Shown here: positions 25,389 to 39,200 of the stretch, piece by piece | How positions within the stretch are numbered: position 1 is the stretch's first letter | How the letters are laid out: the number at the start of each line of letters is the position of its first letter | Origin: Patiria miniata | Lineage: Eukaryota > Echinodermata > Asteroidea > Valvatida > Asterinidae | Reading direction: 5' to 3' | Assembly: GCF_015706575.1 (NCBI RefSeq) | Contig: NW_024037069.1 | Location: forward strand, 36,353,315-36,417,314 | DNA length: 64,000 bases | Notes under the pieces: model-generated | Databases searched by the model: none | The model's input: only the letters and a program-made list of their open reading frames with translations | Told to the model about the DNA's origin: nothing | Translations under genes and position numbers: made by a program

Positions 25389-27597
25389 TTGTAGCACATT
25401 GTAAACGACATTAAGATTTCCCTGCAAACTTTTATTTTAAACTCCCGAAATAGCACATTATCGTGCGGCGTTGTGGTGCATACTCCCTGCTCGGTCTCGA
25501 GGAGGTTTCCTCTAGACGCCAGTTCTCGGAAAGCGTTACTACTTTCCGAGCGACAGAGTTCTACGTTCTCCAGCTCTTCGGTCGAGAAATGAATATGGAG
25601 GCTCTCTCGAACAATTTGAAAAGTTTTGGATGAAATAGTATTTGTACTAGTCCACTTTAACATGGTTCTCACAATGCTTTATTCGTTCATACGTGTAAAA
25701 AAAACAGTATTTCATTATTCTTGTGCGCTCAGCGATCGCATACCCTCCTCTAAAAGACAGTCCTGAGCAATGACTATCACCTTTATAAAACATGTGCTTG
25801 GAAAAAGTCAAAGTTTCTGCTTTAGCCGTCTGACCGTCTTCTTATTGCGATCTTGTGAGTTTCAAAAAAGTGGAAACTCCTGACAGTTATTCATCCAGAC
25901 AAAGGCAATAAAAATATAAAAATCTTTGTCTTATTAGGTTTTAAACTTTGCCCCAATTAAATCTACTACTTTATATCGTCATAATGTTGGCCTACACCTA
26001 ACCGCAATATTTAGCTTGTGTTGTGTGTGGTGTTGCTGGCTACATTAGATTGTAGAAACTGGTTATAAACCAGAAAGTCAACATTCGAAAGTATTCTAAT
26101 AACCTCAGTAAATTGACGGTGGCATTCTTTAAACTTAATCCAGTTTGGCAACAGGGACGGGGGATATTTCTCAACAAACAGAGGGACAATAGAAAGCTCC
26201 TTTGCGGCAGTAACTCAAAATGGTCATTAACAGAAGTAATGCACTAAGCAATAGCTCTTAAAGTAAGCACAACATAATAACATCAGTGGGATGAATCATG
26301 GTCTTTCTCTGTTTCGAATGTTCCACGCGCACGGACCTAAAACCATGCATTGCCGATGCCAAGTATTATAAAAGGCCATGTGCGGACAAAACTATGTCGT
26401 CACGAGAGGGCGTGAGCACACTTTCTAACCGGTCTCTATTCAGCATACCGCACGCGATTTTTACACAGGACTGTTCTTGATAAAGTTGAGATTATTTGAA
26501 TGCTTTCTTTGGGAGCTCTTTCTCCCTCCTTAAAATGATCCCCGACATCAAAAGACAGCGACCAAGAAAAATCAAACATCGCACAGAAGTGAGAGTTGTA
26601 CTTATACCATTGTCAGGCGGTTTCGGCCTAAGAAGTTGAGTCAATGTTTCAACGGATTAAAACTTTTGGCACAAGTGGCCAAAGATGGCGTTATGTCAAT
26701 GTTTTCACAGATTAAACGCTGAATGCTAGTTTCTGTTGAATAGAACTGACGTCATGTGTTTTCTGTTTTGATTTTTTTTTTTAGGCGACGGGCACGAAAC
26801 AATATTCTTCTATTTACACATTGGCGCCATTTGGAATGATGATGGCGCTATCACTGACAAAACACACAGCGGACATAAGGGTGATATTGATTATTGTCTT
26901 TGAGGATGACCCGTGACAAAAGTTGGTCTGTTGTATCAAAATACGTTCACAAAGAAACTCCACTGCCAATACAAACGTACATGTTCGGTTACAACATAAC
27001 CTCATGACAATAGTTCCAAGTGTATGCTCTCACCAAACGTACTATCTGATTCCAATGATTCTTGATGTGTTATAACTTTTAAAAGATTGTTTCCATTGAA
27101 ATATGTTCGATTGAGCAGGACACTAAAATACCATTTAATTTATGATAAAATAGAAAATAATATTAGTAAGAATTATAAAGAATAACTTTATACACGGAAA
27201 TAATAAACATATGCAGAAGAAAATATATAAATTTTGACCAACAAAAATCAATCCAATTTCAAAGATAAACTGTAAACAATAACTATCAAACGACGAATGC
27301 ACAAAATTAGGCCTACAACAAAACTGAACCCAAAATCCAACATTCTTTCTGGCCTGTCACCTAGTTAAAGTCAGCTAGGATTCCATTGGAAAACTGTTAT
27401 CCAGTCAGAGAGGTGCGATCTAGCCTGACATTATTCCAAATTTAAAGGGTCAGAACACACCTGTAAACGCAAGTGCAGATATTCGATTCTTTTAATTAAA
27501 TAAAACTCATTGTGAGGCAATTACCGAAACACCCCTTGCTTTTGTCTACCACCAAGAGTAATTTTGACCACTGACAATCAGCGGTGTAGCTACGGAA

Positions 27598-27609
27598 GGG
27601 GGGGGGGGG
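27598..27609. repeat. poly-G tract (G12)
   Basis: An uninterrupted run of 12 G, followed by a further purine-rich GA stretch. Confidence 0.9.
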
Positions 27610-27822
27610 AGGGGAGATGAGGGGGCTGGGGGTTTGACAATCGGAGAAAATCACGAAACCATGATCAGTGTGTTTAACATGAAGTGCCTTTCTTAACATT
27701 TTTAACTTATTTTGGGCGACAACCCTTTGTTTCGCGATTGGCTGCGTGTAGCGCTACCTACTGTCTGACAATGACCATGAATTAGGTTTTGAACAGCGCC
27801 CCCATTGAAAGATGGTGGCCAG

Positions 27823-27834
27823 CCCCCCCCCCCC
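27823..27834. repeat. poly-C tract (C12)
   Basis: An uninterrupted run of 12 C, opposite in sense to the G12 run 225 bases upstream. Confidence 0.9.
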
Positions 27835-28262
27835 ACCACCAACTATTTGATTTTACGGAGGCCGGGTGTCCGGTAAAAAAACCCTGTCTATCTTTGAGCA
27901 CGGATGAAATTGGGCACCTCTCCACTGTAACATTTAGCCCCCACCCCACTCGCACCCTAGGAGGAGAACCCTGGCTATAACGCTGCTGCTGACAATAACC
28001 ACATAGCATCAGGACTATACATAAACAGAGATTTAATCATCCATAATTCCATAGTCTGTTGCTCCATAATTGTTTTTATGACTCCTGTTTTATCTAAAAT
28101 TTATCTCGTGATAAATTGTCAGATAGAACTTGAAAAAAGGACACACCGTTTGAAAACTGGACGTACTAGTTTAGTAAAAAAAACACACACTTGTAACTCC
28201 TATTAAAAACAATGTATGTCCTGTACATCAGTACTAATGCTTGAACGTAAGTAACCTACATC

Positions 28263-28802
28263 ATTCGCTCGTACCCCCCGCCCTGCAAACAGGACGCTGG
28301 AATGCTCTGATGAATTCACGCTCTGATTGGTTGGATTTTGCGTGACCAGTGACCTGCGCGTCATCAAGGTCATGACTCTTCAAGGTTTGAAACGGCCTTT
28401 AAGACTGATTCATTACTCTTTTATTCCAGTTTAGATATGTTTTTTTTCGTTGAAAAGCGTAATAATGTAGGAAATTCTGTAAAACTTATCTGCGTTGTAA
28501 ATTTACAATTCCCATCACTTGCTCAGGCTCCGTTTCGAATCACGAACGGTCGGATTGCATTATGCGACGCTCAAAATTTCGTCCACATGGTCCGCAATGA
28601 AACAGAAATCACATCCGGTATGGAATGCGCGCATTTCTATGGGAAGTTTTCGGATAGCATTTGCGCACATTGTCTAACTGCGGTCTTGAACAGCTGCAGC
28701 CAGATGCTTTATACATAGGTCATAGGCCACTTCCTTCACAAGATTCTGTGAAGCTCATCAGAGTATCCCAGCGTCCTGTTTGCAGGGCGGGGGTACGAGC
28801 GA
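28263..28802. mobile_element. 540-bp TIR DNA transposon (MITE) with 9-bp target duplication
   Basis: Terminal inverted repeats of about 54 bases (28265-28319 and 28747-28801) share TCGCTCGTACCCCC, GCCCTGCAAACAGGACGCTG and CTCTGATGA with few mismatches. The direct repeat ACCTACATC flanks the element at 28254-28262 and 28803-28811, a textbook target-site duplication. Long TIRs with a 9-bp duplication are what Mutator-like elements make; hAT would give 8. A 93-codon plus frame (28437-28718) sits inside but has no recognised transposase motif, so the element is probably non-autonomous. The low TIR divergence suggests a fairly young insertion. Confidence 0.8.
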
Positions 28803-31800
28803 ACCTACATCCCTTTGAGTGATTTTGCAATTTTTGTTTCTCTTGCAGCCGCTTATTCAATGACCTCTGACCACCTCATTCAGACAAACTGAAGATTATG
28901 TTGGTTTTGAGAAAACTTTGTCTACCAAAAATTTAGGGCCCTCTTTCGTTTAGTTTTCGACGGCTAGAACTTGCAGCAAAATGGCTGCGCCTAATGCGTC
29001 TCAATATACGCGCGGCTGGGGGCCGTATGGGCACTTGAGGGCGCTGTTAAGTTAAATGATAAAAGAAAACCTACTCAATCGAAGCTCATAGGGGTGCAAA
29101 CCAGTAAATATGCCCAAATTGGCTACTCGGGCAATTAAAGTCACGATTTGTATGCCCTCAATTCCTTTTGCTATTAGAGCATTTTGTGGGCCATGAACTT
29201 GAAGGTTTGTAAAAAATATTGGTGGAAGCCGTATACTGGAAGCTCGTTTTTCTGTTAAATTGGGAGGAAATTAGGCCCTAAAATTGCTCTATTTTTCCAC
29301 GGAGCGTAGGCATCCTTTTTCAAAATAGCGATGAACTTCAGGACCACTTTTAGGGGTTATCATCTTCGGATGGAATTTTCTCCTAAAAGTCATTGGTTAA
29401 ACCTCCCCCCCCCCAAAAAAAACCCCGGAAAATGAAAGATGAAGAAATAGGCTTTAATTTGATGTGTGTCTCAAATACCTTGGAGATTTGTGTGTATTTT
29501 GAAATATTTTTTGGAAGTGCGCGTAATTACAATTGAGGTCTATGAAGTCTATTTACTGGTCTGCAACCATAGAAATGGCGCCCTCTGTCAGTGTGTACTT
29601 GGCACTTGGCGCTTGTTACGAGCGGCGTAGAGAGAGCAAAATGCATGGGATGATCGTATTAGCGCCCTCTATAGAGCGGCACATTATTGCGGAATATAAC
29701 TATGGAGTTTGTGGATTACGCTACCACAGTTAGTTCCTTTTTGTTTTGTTTTTAATAAAACGATCACCCACGGTGCAGTTTAATCAGAATAAAGAAAGAA
29801 AGAAGAAAATGATACTTCTCCGCAGTTAAGCGATCCCAAAAGCACTACTTTGTTTCTGTCCCGCTGCCCGTTGTCAAGATTACTTAAGTAGGCCCGGCTG
29901 AATTCATTCTTCCATTTATGGGGACTTGGAAAGCTAAATTGCGACTGGGTTGAAGTGTGTGGTTTAATATCTATTATTGTATCCAAGTATCTTGGCAATT
30001 GTCAACATTTATTGTCGGTTTATTTTTCTTTTCATGAACACTGCCTATTAGTATACCCGTTTTACGACTGTTTCAGTCAGAATGAGGATTTTCAAGCATG
30101 GCTGAAGTTCTGTGTATTTTTTTTATGAAGGATTCTAGATATCTTACCGGACCCTTATTTCCCCGTCGCTAAGCTACCGTAATTCTGTTGGAAAAGTGGA
30201 CAAATATAACGGTATATTTGGGGTCCCCTGTTCGTCAGATTTCATTTCTACGGGACCGTTGAGTTTTGAGTTGAAGATACCTTCTGAATGTAATAAAAAA
30301 CAATGAGCTGAAAATGTCTAGCAAAATGAAGGGATTTCAATGGGAAATCAAGGATCATGATATTTCGTCATTGGCTTCTCTCAGCCTCAAGCTTGGTGTC
30401 TTCGAAAATCATAGCTTTTGATTTCTGAATCAATTATAAGCTGAATAAAAAATGTCATACAAGAATAGTCTGAATTCTTGATTCGCCCCTGGATTCATTA
30501 TCTGTGAAATCAGTGTTTTTCTCTCGTTATAAAAGCAGTCCGAATATCGGACATGAGCTGGTTCCATCTAAATCAAAACCATGTTACCGAAGCAGGTGTT
30601 CCACCGCGCATGAAATTGTACCCACCCACCATCTGCAAGGCTTGTTATTATTTTTCCATTTGTTTCCATTGTAATGTTTCGATTTCGTCTGGTGTCTAAC
30701 AAAAGCTGGTCTGCGTTTTCCCCCTCCCGCCTCATTCCAGGGACTCGCGGGAGCGGTTCTCGTTCAGGAACCAAGTGCAAGTAGAGGCCTTACCCAGCGC
30801 GGAGGTTGTTGTGCGGTGGTACTGGTTGGTGGCTCTGTTTTTTGGGGGCGAAGGGGCGCAATTCCCAGTCGGGAGATTTGAGATTTGCGATGGAAAAGAT
30901 AGAGGGGGAAATGCTGGCTGTGTCGGCAGCTGCCTAGCTAGGACTACGGTAGCTTGGGCTGGCTGGCTGGTTGGCCAAGCCTGACAAAAGCCAGAATGTA
31001 CGGCAGTGTGTCCCTAAGGTGAAGACCCAAACCGGCCTAAGACTGTCAATCATTCCACTGGCACAGTCCTGCAGGGCCAAGCATTCAAGACAAGAGAGGG
31101 GGAAGAACGGGGCCAAGCGTTTAGGCAGGCCTATACCCCGAGCAGAGAAAAGAGGGGGGTTTACCCACGAGACCAGCCCGCTCTTGTTTGAATGGGTGGA
31201 GAAACCATAAAACGGAGGAGAAAGGAGGAAAAACAGTAGCAGATGACGAACCATAATGGTTTGTCAGCGTTTCTCTTGTTTTGCAGTGTAAACCGCGGCA
31301 TGCGAAACCTATTTTTACCGAATGGTGGACTGGGGAGTATGGTGGCGTGTTTTGTCCGGTAAAGGGTTTGTTACAAAGTGCCGTATTTATTCGCCCCGGG
31401 CTGAGTTGGTCTTCGTCCGTCAATGAGAGACGCGATACAGGTCGTGCATGGTTCCTCTTCCACCAACCTATCTGAGTGTGATGAAAGTCCTACATCAACG
31501 TTTTTTAAAATCAAAGTCAATCAATTTGTAAACGAACCAACGACGGATACCAGTCTCCGAAGGCATTATGTCGTCTTGATCAACTCCCCTTGATCAACTC
31601 CAAAACAAAAGCTGCCAAGATTTCTCTCGGCCATTGGCCTACTGTTTTTTGAAGCTCAACCTTCTGTTATTATTTTTATAAACTCGATCTTGACTTGAGA
31701 TCCGGCATGGTGGAATCCCACACATAGTCTTTGACCCATAACCTTAATTGACTGGATACTCGTCAAGTTTTTTCTCTATAACGAAAGATCACTAAAGCTC

Positions 31801-33859
31801 CTTAGACTGTTTTGAAAGGATTTTTGACAGTGGTACTTTGCAATAACTCGCCAAAAGGTCAACCGAGGTCAGCGCACCCTGTGAGTTTAGGGTCACAGGT
31901 AGACAGCCATTAAGTCTCCAAAAACATCTGCCCGAAGCTAACTAACCCGGGACCCCCGATTCCTATCCCTGGTATTTTTTGGGGGATTTTGTTTTTTTGT
32001 TTTGGCAATCCTGCAAGAGATACAAAAGCGGGTTATTGGCTGATGCGCCTGGCCGTGGGCTCTGGCGAGCTATGATACCCTCGGTTTGTTGTTCAGGTTT
32101 GGAACAGCAGCTGTGAAAATGGCCACGGTGTGCACCCCCTCAGAGAAGAAGGAGGAATGGTGTAGCTTAACACCGTCATCATGGGTTACCAAACACATGA
32201 AGATGTTGAGAAACTTGGAGTAATTTTCTCAGGTGTGGTTCTATGTCGGGAGGAAATTGACACGCTGTTTTGTTGGGGTGTGGAAGGAGGGTGTAGTATT
32301 TTGAAGACGATATTAATTTTGGTTTTTGGTTTTTCGGGGCTATCGGAAATTATGACAGTTTTGTTGATCAACAAATGCCACAATTCAAATAACAACTAAC
32401 AGGGGATGAACTTGAGACTTGAGACTGAATGACTAATGATATAGTGAGGACTTCTTAGGACTAAACTGAAATCTGCTAATAATTCTGCACTTTGTTTTGT
32501 TGCATTCCAGTGTGAACTTTCACCAGGTTGTTCCGAGTTAGAAAAAAAGTACACAGGATGACAGGTAACGTTTGTGTATTACCCTAGCGTCGAATTTTTA
32601 AGCTGCATGGTAATTAGATTTGAGCGTGTGATTACGTCAACTACAAGAATCAGACAAATTAAGTGAATCGCCTAATGATGAAAACAAATTACAATAATAT
32701 AGTGAACAAAAAGTACACATGGAAGATGACATTTGCGAAAGAACAATTGTTGATGTCTTAAGGCAACAAAAGAAGAAGTGCAGAAATCAAATGAAGCCAT
32801 TATAATTTTTTATCACCCCATCAATCCTCATTGTAATTGATGAAGACGTTTTCAAAAATACTTTATCGTATTATACCTTATACCAAGCGAAGATTATTGC
32901 ATTAGGAACAGTTCATCGTGTCAAGTTGGCGATGTGGAACCTGAAACGAAATTTCGAAAACAAGGGGTCGATTCCAGGCAGTTGCCAATCACAAAAAGTC
33001 TTTTTAACAATTTAAAAGCACAAGAAATACATACACAAATCAGTTGATATCAGCGTTCCTGCCCTGAACCTGGCTCAGCAAAATAATTGTTTAGCCAATA
33101 AAATTGCTTAGCAGTTATTATTTTCTTCGGAAAGTTGTGCTTTGGTGACCACTTGAAAAAACCCCAGTCAATACAGACAATAATTACTGGTTTTCTGGTC
33201 AGATCGTTTTATCTTTCGACTAGTCCGATCATCCACTGTGAAAATGTTGGGAATTGTAAAGTCAACCCAGGAATCAGTATAAACCAACTGTTGGTTAGGC
33301 ATCATGTTTTGCAAAGTGGACCAGCAAAGTATGTATATCGAAATATCATAAACTGTGACACATTTAGTTGCACTCATCTGAATTACGGCCTACAGTTTCA
33401 GCATGCAGGGGCCGAGTTTTGGCTAATTTCCAATACAATTTGACTGCCATTTAATTGAGTGAAATGGGTAACGTAGGGCCTAGCCCTTCTTTTTAAAGGC
33501 AATATTCCTTTTACCGAGGAGAAAGCCAGGTGGACCAGCCAGTCAGCCAATCCTCAAGCCAGACCATTCCCCTGCTAGTCTGTCGTCCCACCACGGCCGG
33601 TACTACACCCTCGGAGAAAACCCCCTTCTCTTCTCTCCTCACTCCCTGCCCGACCTGAATAGACAGATTACCCCTCCTAAGTCAATATTTAGACTCGGCA
33701 AAGGGGCCAACACAAAAACCTGTAGCCTGACGGCTGTCTCCGTTGACTGACAGCCTATTGTTCCGATACACAATTCGCAAACCGGATAATGCTCCCTTAA
33801 AATCATGCTCCCCTTCTCAATTTTTTTAAGGGTGAAAGTATAACAGTTCTTTTTTTTTT

Positions 33860-33872
33860 GGGGGGGGGGGGG
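33860..33872. repeat. poly-G tract (G13) after a poly-T run
   Basis: A T10 run directly followed by 13 G. Confidence 0.9.
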
Positions 33873-36208
33873 TACAAGGAAACTGTACTGGCAATTCCAA
33901 CAAAGAGTGTATGGTTTCCAGCTCTATGGTCAAAAGACTCGCTTGATATGCATACTGCACCAACATTGCTTTTCTTTGTGCACTCAACTCACTTTCCATA
34001 TCATATGCAATACGGAATTTGGAAGTATTTCTGCCCTACATTTAAAGCATTGAAACTAAAACAAAAGAACACAAATTCACAACAAGACAAGTTGACAAAA
34101 ATATACTAATTTGAGACAAGTTAATAGCAACGACAAAAATGATGATGAGGCAACATAACCAGAACGAATGTATTATTATTTTTAGTTCAGTCAATTTAAA
34201 TGCGAGTTTTTTTTTCAGGCGTAATGAGAAATAGTCTACAAGAAAACAAGTAGAACGAAGTTAGAAAATTACTGAGCAATCAGCCCGCAAGAAAATTATA
34301 AGAAATTAATTTTAACCCCCCCCCCAAAAAAATTGGCAACACCCGAAGACGATACAAGCCTATACATGTAATTCACCAGTCAACCTTCAAAGACGTTGAA
34401 ACACAAACTCCAGGCGACTTAGGAATGAAAAAAAAAACCCAACAACTTTAATTACGTCGCCATGAATCCAAACGGCCATCTACCTACATTTTCCCTTCAA
34501 ACTTATGATGTCAAGCTTATCTTCGACTATTATTGAATACGACACATGGTTTATAATTCCCTCCAAAATGACGATAAGTTCATCATGCATTGGGCGCCAA
34601 CAGCGCGCTGTTTCTACCAAGAACAACATCACCGGGTATGCCCCCTACCCGGGCCGCGGCAGCTCCGCGCCGCTAAGCAGGGGTACAATAAACACAAGCG
34701 AACTGCCTGATTTCTGACATTTTGCCACGCCTCATGCTGCTTCCCGAGGCACCCTTCTCTGACTTTTGAAGAGTAATTTCATTTTTTTCAATAAATAAAG
34801 TAGGAAAAGAAAAAAAAGGGTGACATTGATTCAGCACGATGATCAATGTTTGTTTAACCTTTCGCGCGCACTGTTCAGTGCTTGAAGAAACAGCGGTAAG
34901 CGAGACTGAACTTGTCACTTTTCATTCGGAGGAAGTTGGCTTCGTTTGTCCGATGGAGTGTTCGGTCTTCGCTATGACAAAAATCATTTTGACGTCTGCC
35001 AAAGGTAAACAGATAGAGTGTTCGTCTATAGCACAAAAAGAGGCTTTTGACACAAACAAGCAAGTTTAAAATACAGTTATCATTACTAATAAGTACGAAT
35101 TTGCATTCTCTTCATTTATTTATTTATATTTAGAGAGTTAATAATTATTATGCCATTGGAGCAAAAAGAGTTTATTACATTGTACTCAGTAGCTTCCAAC
35201 AAAGTCTGGTTCCCACTCATCCATGCACATTTCATTTGGCCAAATACACCATGCACCAACCTGCCAGGTCAACATAATACCCAAAGTAGTGACGACGTTT
35301 GACAAATTTGCTAATTAGCAAAACAAATGGTTGGGGTAAACGTGCCAGCGGGCGCTATTTACCCTGTAATGGACCGGGCACTAGGGCCCTTCAAATGGCA
35401 TTTTGGCTGATGGGCCACAGCGCCACTCCCTCCTCCCCACTCGCTCTGTATTTTTGATTGAGGTTTTATTTTTCTACCTCGAACACGGCTGTGTCAATTT
35501 AAATTTGAAATGATAATGTTATAATCCATCATCTTGCAGTGTGATGTCCGATTGTAGTGGGCTATCTGACCCCACGCGGGCCCAGGTATTGGCTGATTAG
35601 GTTTGCCCAGCGGGCTGTCATTATTGGCCCAGTGAACAAGGAATGGTGCAGTCTTGCAATCGACGGCTGTTCAATGTCACTCTGGTGAATACCAGTCTGA
35701 TTATTTGCTTTTGGGGTATATGTTATCAAGATTTCATAAAGCACAGATGTATATATTTGACAATCATTTTAGCTAACATGATTTTGTCATCGACATAGGC
35801 ATATGTATACGAACAATCAAAGACAATTTACCAACAAAAGTTATAACATAAAACAGATCCATTCTTTGGTTATTACGTCACAAATATATTTGCACACAAT
35901 TAGTTTTAGTGCGTTTCAGATCATGAAAAGGCGGGAAACATTTTTTTATGCAGACATAAAACAGTCGTCCACAGGGCCTTTCCAAAACTCGAGGGGCAAA
36001 TTAGCGGGCTTGTACTATATAAGATGACCCAATCAGCAGGGCTCTACCATCACACACCGCCAGGGCGCGAACCGGGGAATCCAGGCGGAATCGAAAAGTG
36101 GCCCCTGTCAAAAATCACTGCCGTCTCACTCGTCAAGACGAAGACGAGATATGACAGCTTGGAGAAGATGGAAAGGTTGAGGTAGAAAAGGACACTTAGA
36201 GTATGCCA

Positions 36209-36226
36209 AGAGAGAGAGAGAGAGAA
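36209..36226. repeat. (GA)n microsatellite
   Basis: About eight AG/GA dinucleotides with a minor interruption. Confidence 0.85.
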
Positions 36227-39200
36227 GAGGGTTTGGAGAATTTGTCTAAATCTCATGCTGAGATTCCTACCTGGTGTGGAAGGGAAATGACCCTTCATCT
36301 GTAGAGGACGTCACCATACTCTCAATATTATGATTATCTAAGTTTGCAACCGTCAACATTCAGAGATCTCTCAAACCAAGTCTTACACTTGATGGAACAA
36401 TCAGTCAGAATCTCCCAAGGTTTTAAAGCTCTTACTTTTGCTCGGAAGAGGGCGCTATCTTCAGAGCAACTACCGAGAGAAATAGAAAAAAAATAGAGTT
36501 GTGAAAGGCGAGGTCCACAAAATTTGGAACAAACAAGATTTCGAAAGTTTGTACGGATAATCTACGCAAAGTTTGCAATTTCTCAGAACAAGATGCGAGC
36601 CTTGCTTAGGATAACCTCAACATTTCCATTGAAAAACAGAAGAAAAGTCATGACTCAACTTACCCGTATGCAAGGTTTCAAGAAAATATGTCTGGGGTCT
36701 TGTTTTTTAATACTTCAGAGTAATAAAATTGTCTCATTATACTTCAAGATGAACACAGTAATCAACAGACATCCGAAAAGACATTCTTATATACAAGGAT
36801 AATGATCGTGCGAGGTAATATACGTCTAATAATTTTTTAGAAACCATTTTATGTGTAAAGGCTATATGATATCCAAAAAAGGCAATGTGGCTCTTAATTG
36901 AAAATTCCATGGGCTAATTATGTAATTGTTGTTAGCTTTTCTCATATTAAAATTGAAGTGTACTCGAGTTGGCAATTGGACATTGTAGTGTACCATTAAC
37001 GTCCGTGTTCACATTTCAGTGTACACTGCATGAGACAAATTATTTTATTTTCACAAAAATGAATTTCAATCACGGCAGTTTCCTGTGTTTTTTTCTTACA
37101 TAGAATTTCGTGTCTGTCGTTTAATAATCAGATTAAATTCCGGAAATGAAGCAAAGAATTCATTTCCAATACACAAACACATTGCGTAAACATGCATTTC
37201 AGAAACCAAACAAATTAACAATCTGTCAGACTACTGTGCTGCTTTGAATCAGACAATTATAGTCATGTGTTTATATTATGGAGTTCGCAAACAAAAAAAT
37301 AAATTTGATGGTCTATCATCACTGAGCAAATATTAAGTATTATGAAAAAAAGTACACAAAGACACTTGGCAAATCAAAATATTCCAACGCACTTTTTTTG
37401 CATTATAGATATTTTTATTTTATTTTCTTTCACATTAATGCCAAACATACTTGGTTTTTCTAGATGCCTGAAGGCCATGGGTTGGGTGCGACACCTGGCT
37501 AGTTCCCTTCCGCCTCTGTTCCACCTGTCATCAATCCAACCTGCCAGCTCTGTAAACTGGACAAACCCTGTTGTCACAAGTTTCTTCCATTTTTGCCCAA
37601 TTGGGCACGTTCTGTGTCACGGGGGCGTGGGGCGCCTAGGCCACAGCCGACCACTGCCAAACGACAGGGTGTCTCACCACTCTCCAGGCCCAGAAAAATA
37701 CCCAAGAAGTGTGTTTGGTCTTAATTCATAATCGTTGTCCTTTATCCATAACTTGGTAAATGTTTGGATTTGTAATGTTCACGTAATTAAGTACTGCATT
37801 CCCTCATACAGGCTTAATGCTTGTTTTTGCCACTTTTTTGTGTGAATTCGTGTTGGATTTGTATTCTTCACTGAAGATAAAGCAATTTTCAACCGTCTTA
37901 TTCCCACATTTATAGGGAACTAAATGCACAACTCTGTGAATTCACATTGTGACCGGAACCAAAACAAAAGGTGACTATTAATACTGCTGTAAGGTGACGC
38001 ATCACATGACATTCCATTAAAATGTTTGCAGAGAAAGCAGTGTTTGTACAAAAACAAAAATAGGGAGACGTTAATTTTGGCAGAACGTGTACAAAAAGGT
38101 GATGCAAGGGGCAGTAAAGGAAACATTGGCAGAAAGACTTTGATTTGTACCTTCTTTCGCGACCAATTAGTGGCAGGTTAATTGGGTCCTTGGATCCCGC
38201 CCTCCCCACGATGGAAAAACATTGTAACTGGTTGCATCGTTGTGTAGCGAGGTTGACATCACTGCGTGTAGGGCTTGCTCACGCCTGGCTCACGCCGATC
38301 TCAACCGGATGTCCCATGGTGCCAAGCTTACAAGTTTGACAGCCACAAACATCCTCAAAACTCTCCTCTAAAATGATTTTCTATCCCAAATTGAAGAATG
38401 TCAGAATGCGAGTGGACTCCGCGAACTTGGTAAGGTGTGGCGGATGTGAGCTTGTACTTCAGCGGGGCGGACCACCGTGTAAGACTTGGTGAGAACTCGG
38501 TGCTTGAAGGGACGTTTGGCAAACATGTTTGGCCTGGTTTATGAAATGACACATGCGTGGTTGCAGGCGCAGAGTCGGTAGGGTATATGAGCTACTTTGT
38601 GTCCAATGTTACCGCACTATAAGTGCAAGATTGTGTCAAAGACCTCTCGATTTTCACTCACATGCGGGAGTTTGACAAGCGAAACTGATAACTCATTATG
38701 AGGTATTCGATGGAGGTACAAGTTCTGCTTTGGTATCACATCAGACAGAACATCCAATATCAATATATAGGTAATGAGTCCCAAGATCAGGAAGTGGCAT
38801 CAACAAACCGAACCATTCTTTCATTTAGTATAGTCTTTAATGAGTAGCAGTTACAGCTCCCTCACACGGCGCACATGCGCTTTACATAATGAAAGACATT
38901 GACATAAACTTAACCGTCACCTTATTCACAATCTTAGCACCAATATACCTCATCCCAAAGCAGTCATGCCAAAAAAACCACCCTCACGCAGCACGTCATT
39001 CTAAGCATGCGGCGTTTGCTTTATACTTGAAGGTTTCCAGTATTTCATACACCACTTCAGACTTGGAGCCTAAAAAGATAAAAAAAATATCAAAATTCTT
39101 AAAGAAAGTTATTTCAAGTCTATACCAATGAAAACTATAACATAAAATCTTTTACATGTACAACCAAAAATATAAATTCCTTGAAAATTGTTGTACAGAA

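Larger units (their letters stand above)
22301..28253. other. intergenic, no gene seen
   Basis: AT-rich sequence with a G15 run at 25374-25388, a G12 run at 27598-27609 and a C12 run at 27823-27834. The words CAATCAGCGGTGTAGCTACGG next to the G12 run resemble termini of degenerate transposons, but no partner end is found. No coding exon is recognisable. Confidence 0.5.

Noticed and set aside
30568-31475. Cluster of overlapping open frames on both strands
   Set aside because: The region is moderately GC-rich, which lowers stop frequency in all frames. No frame shows domains or splice structure.
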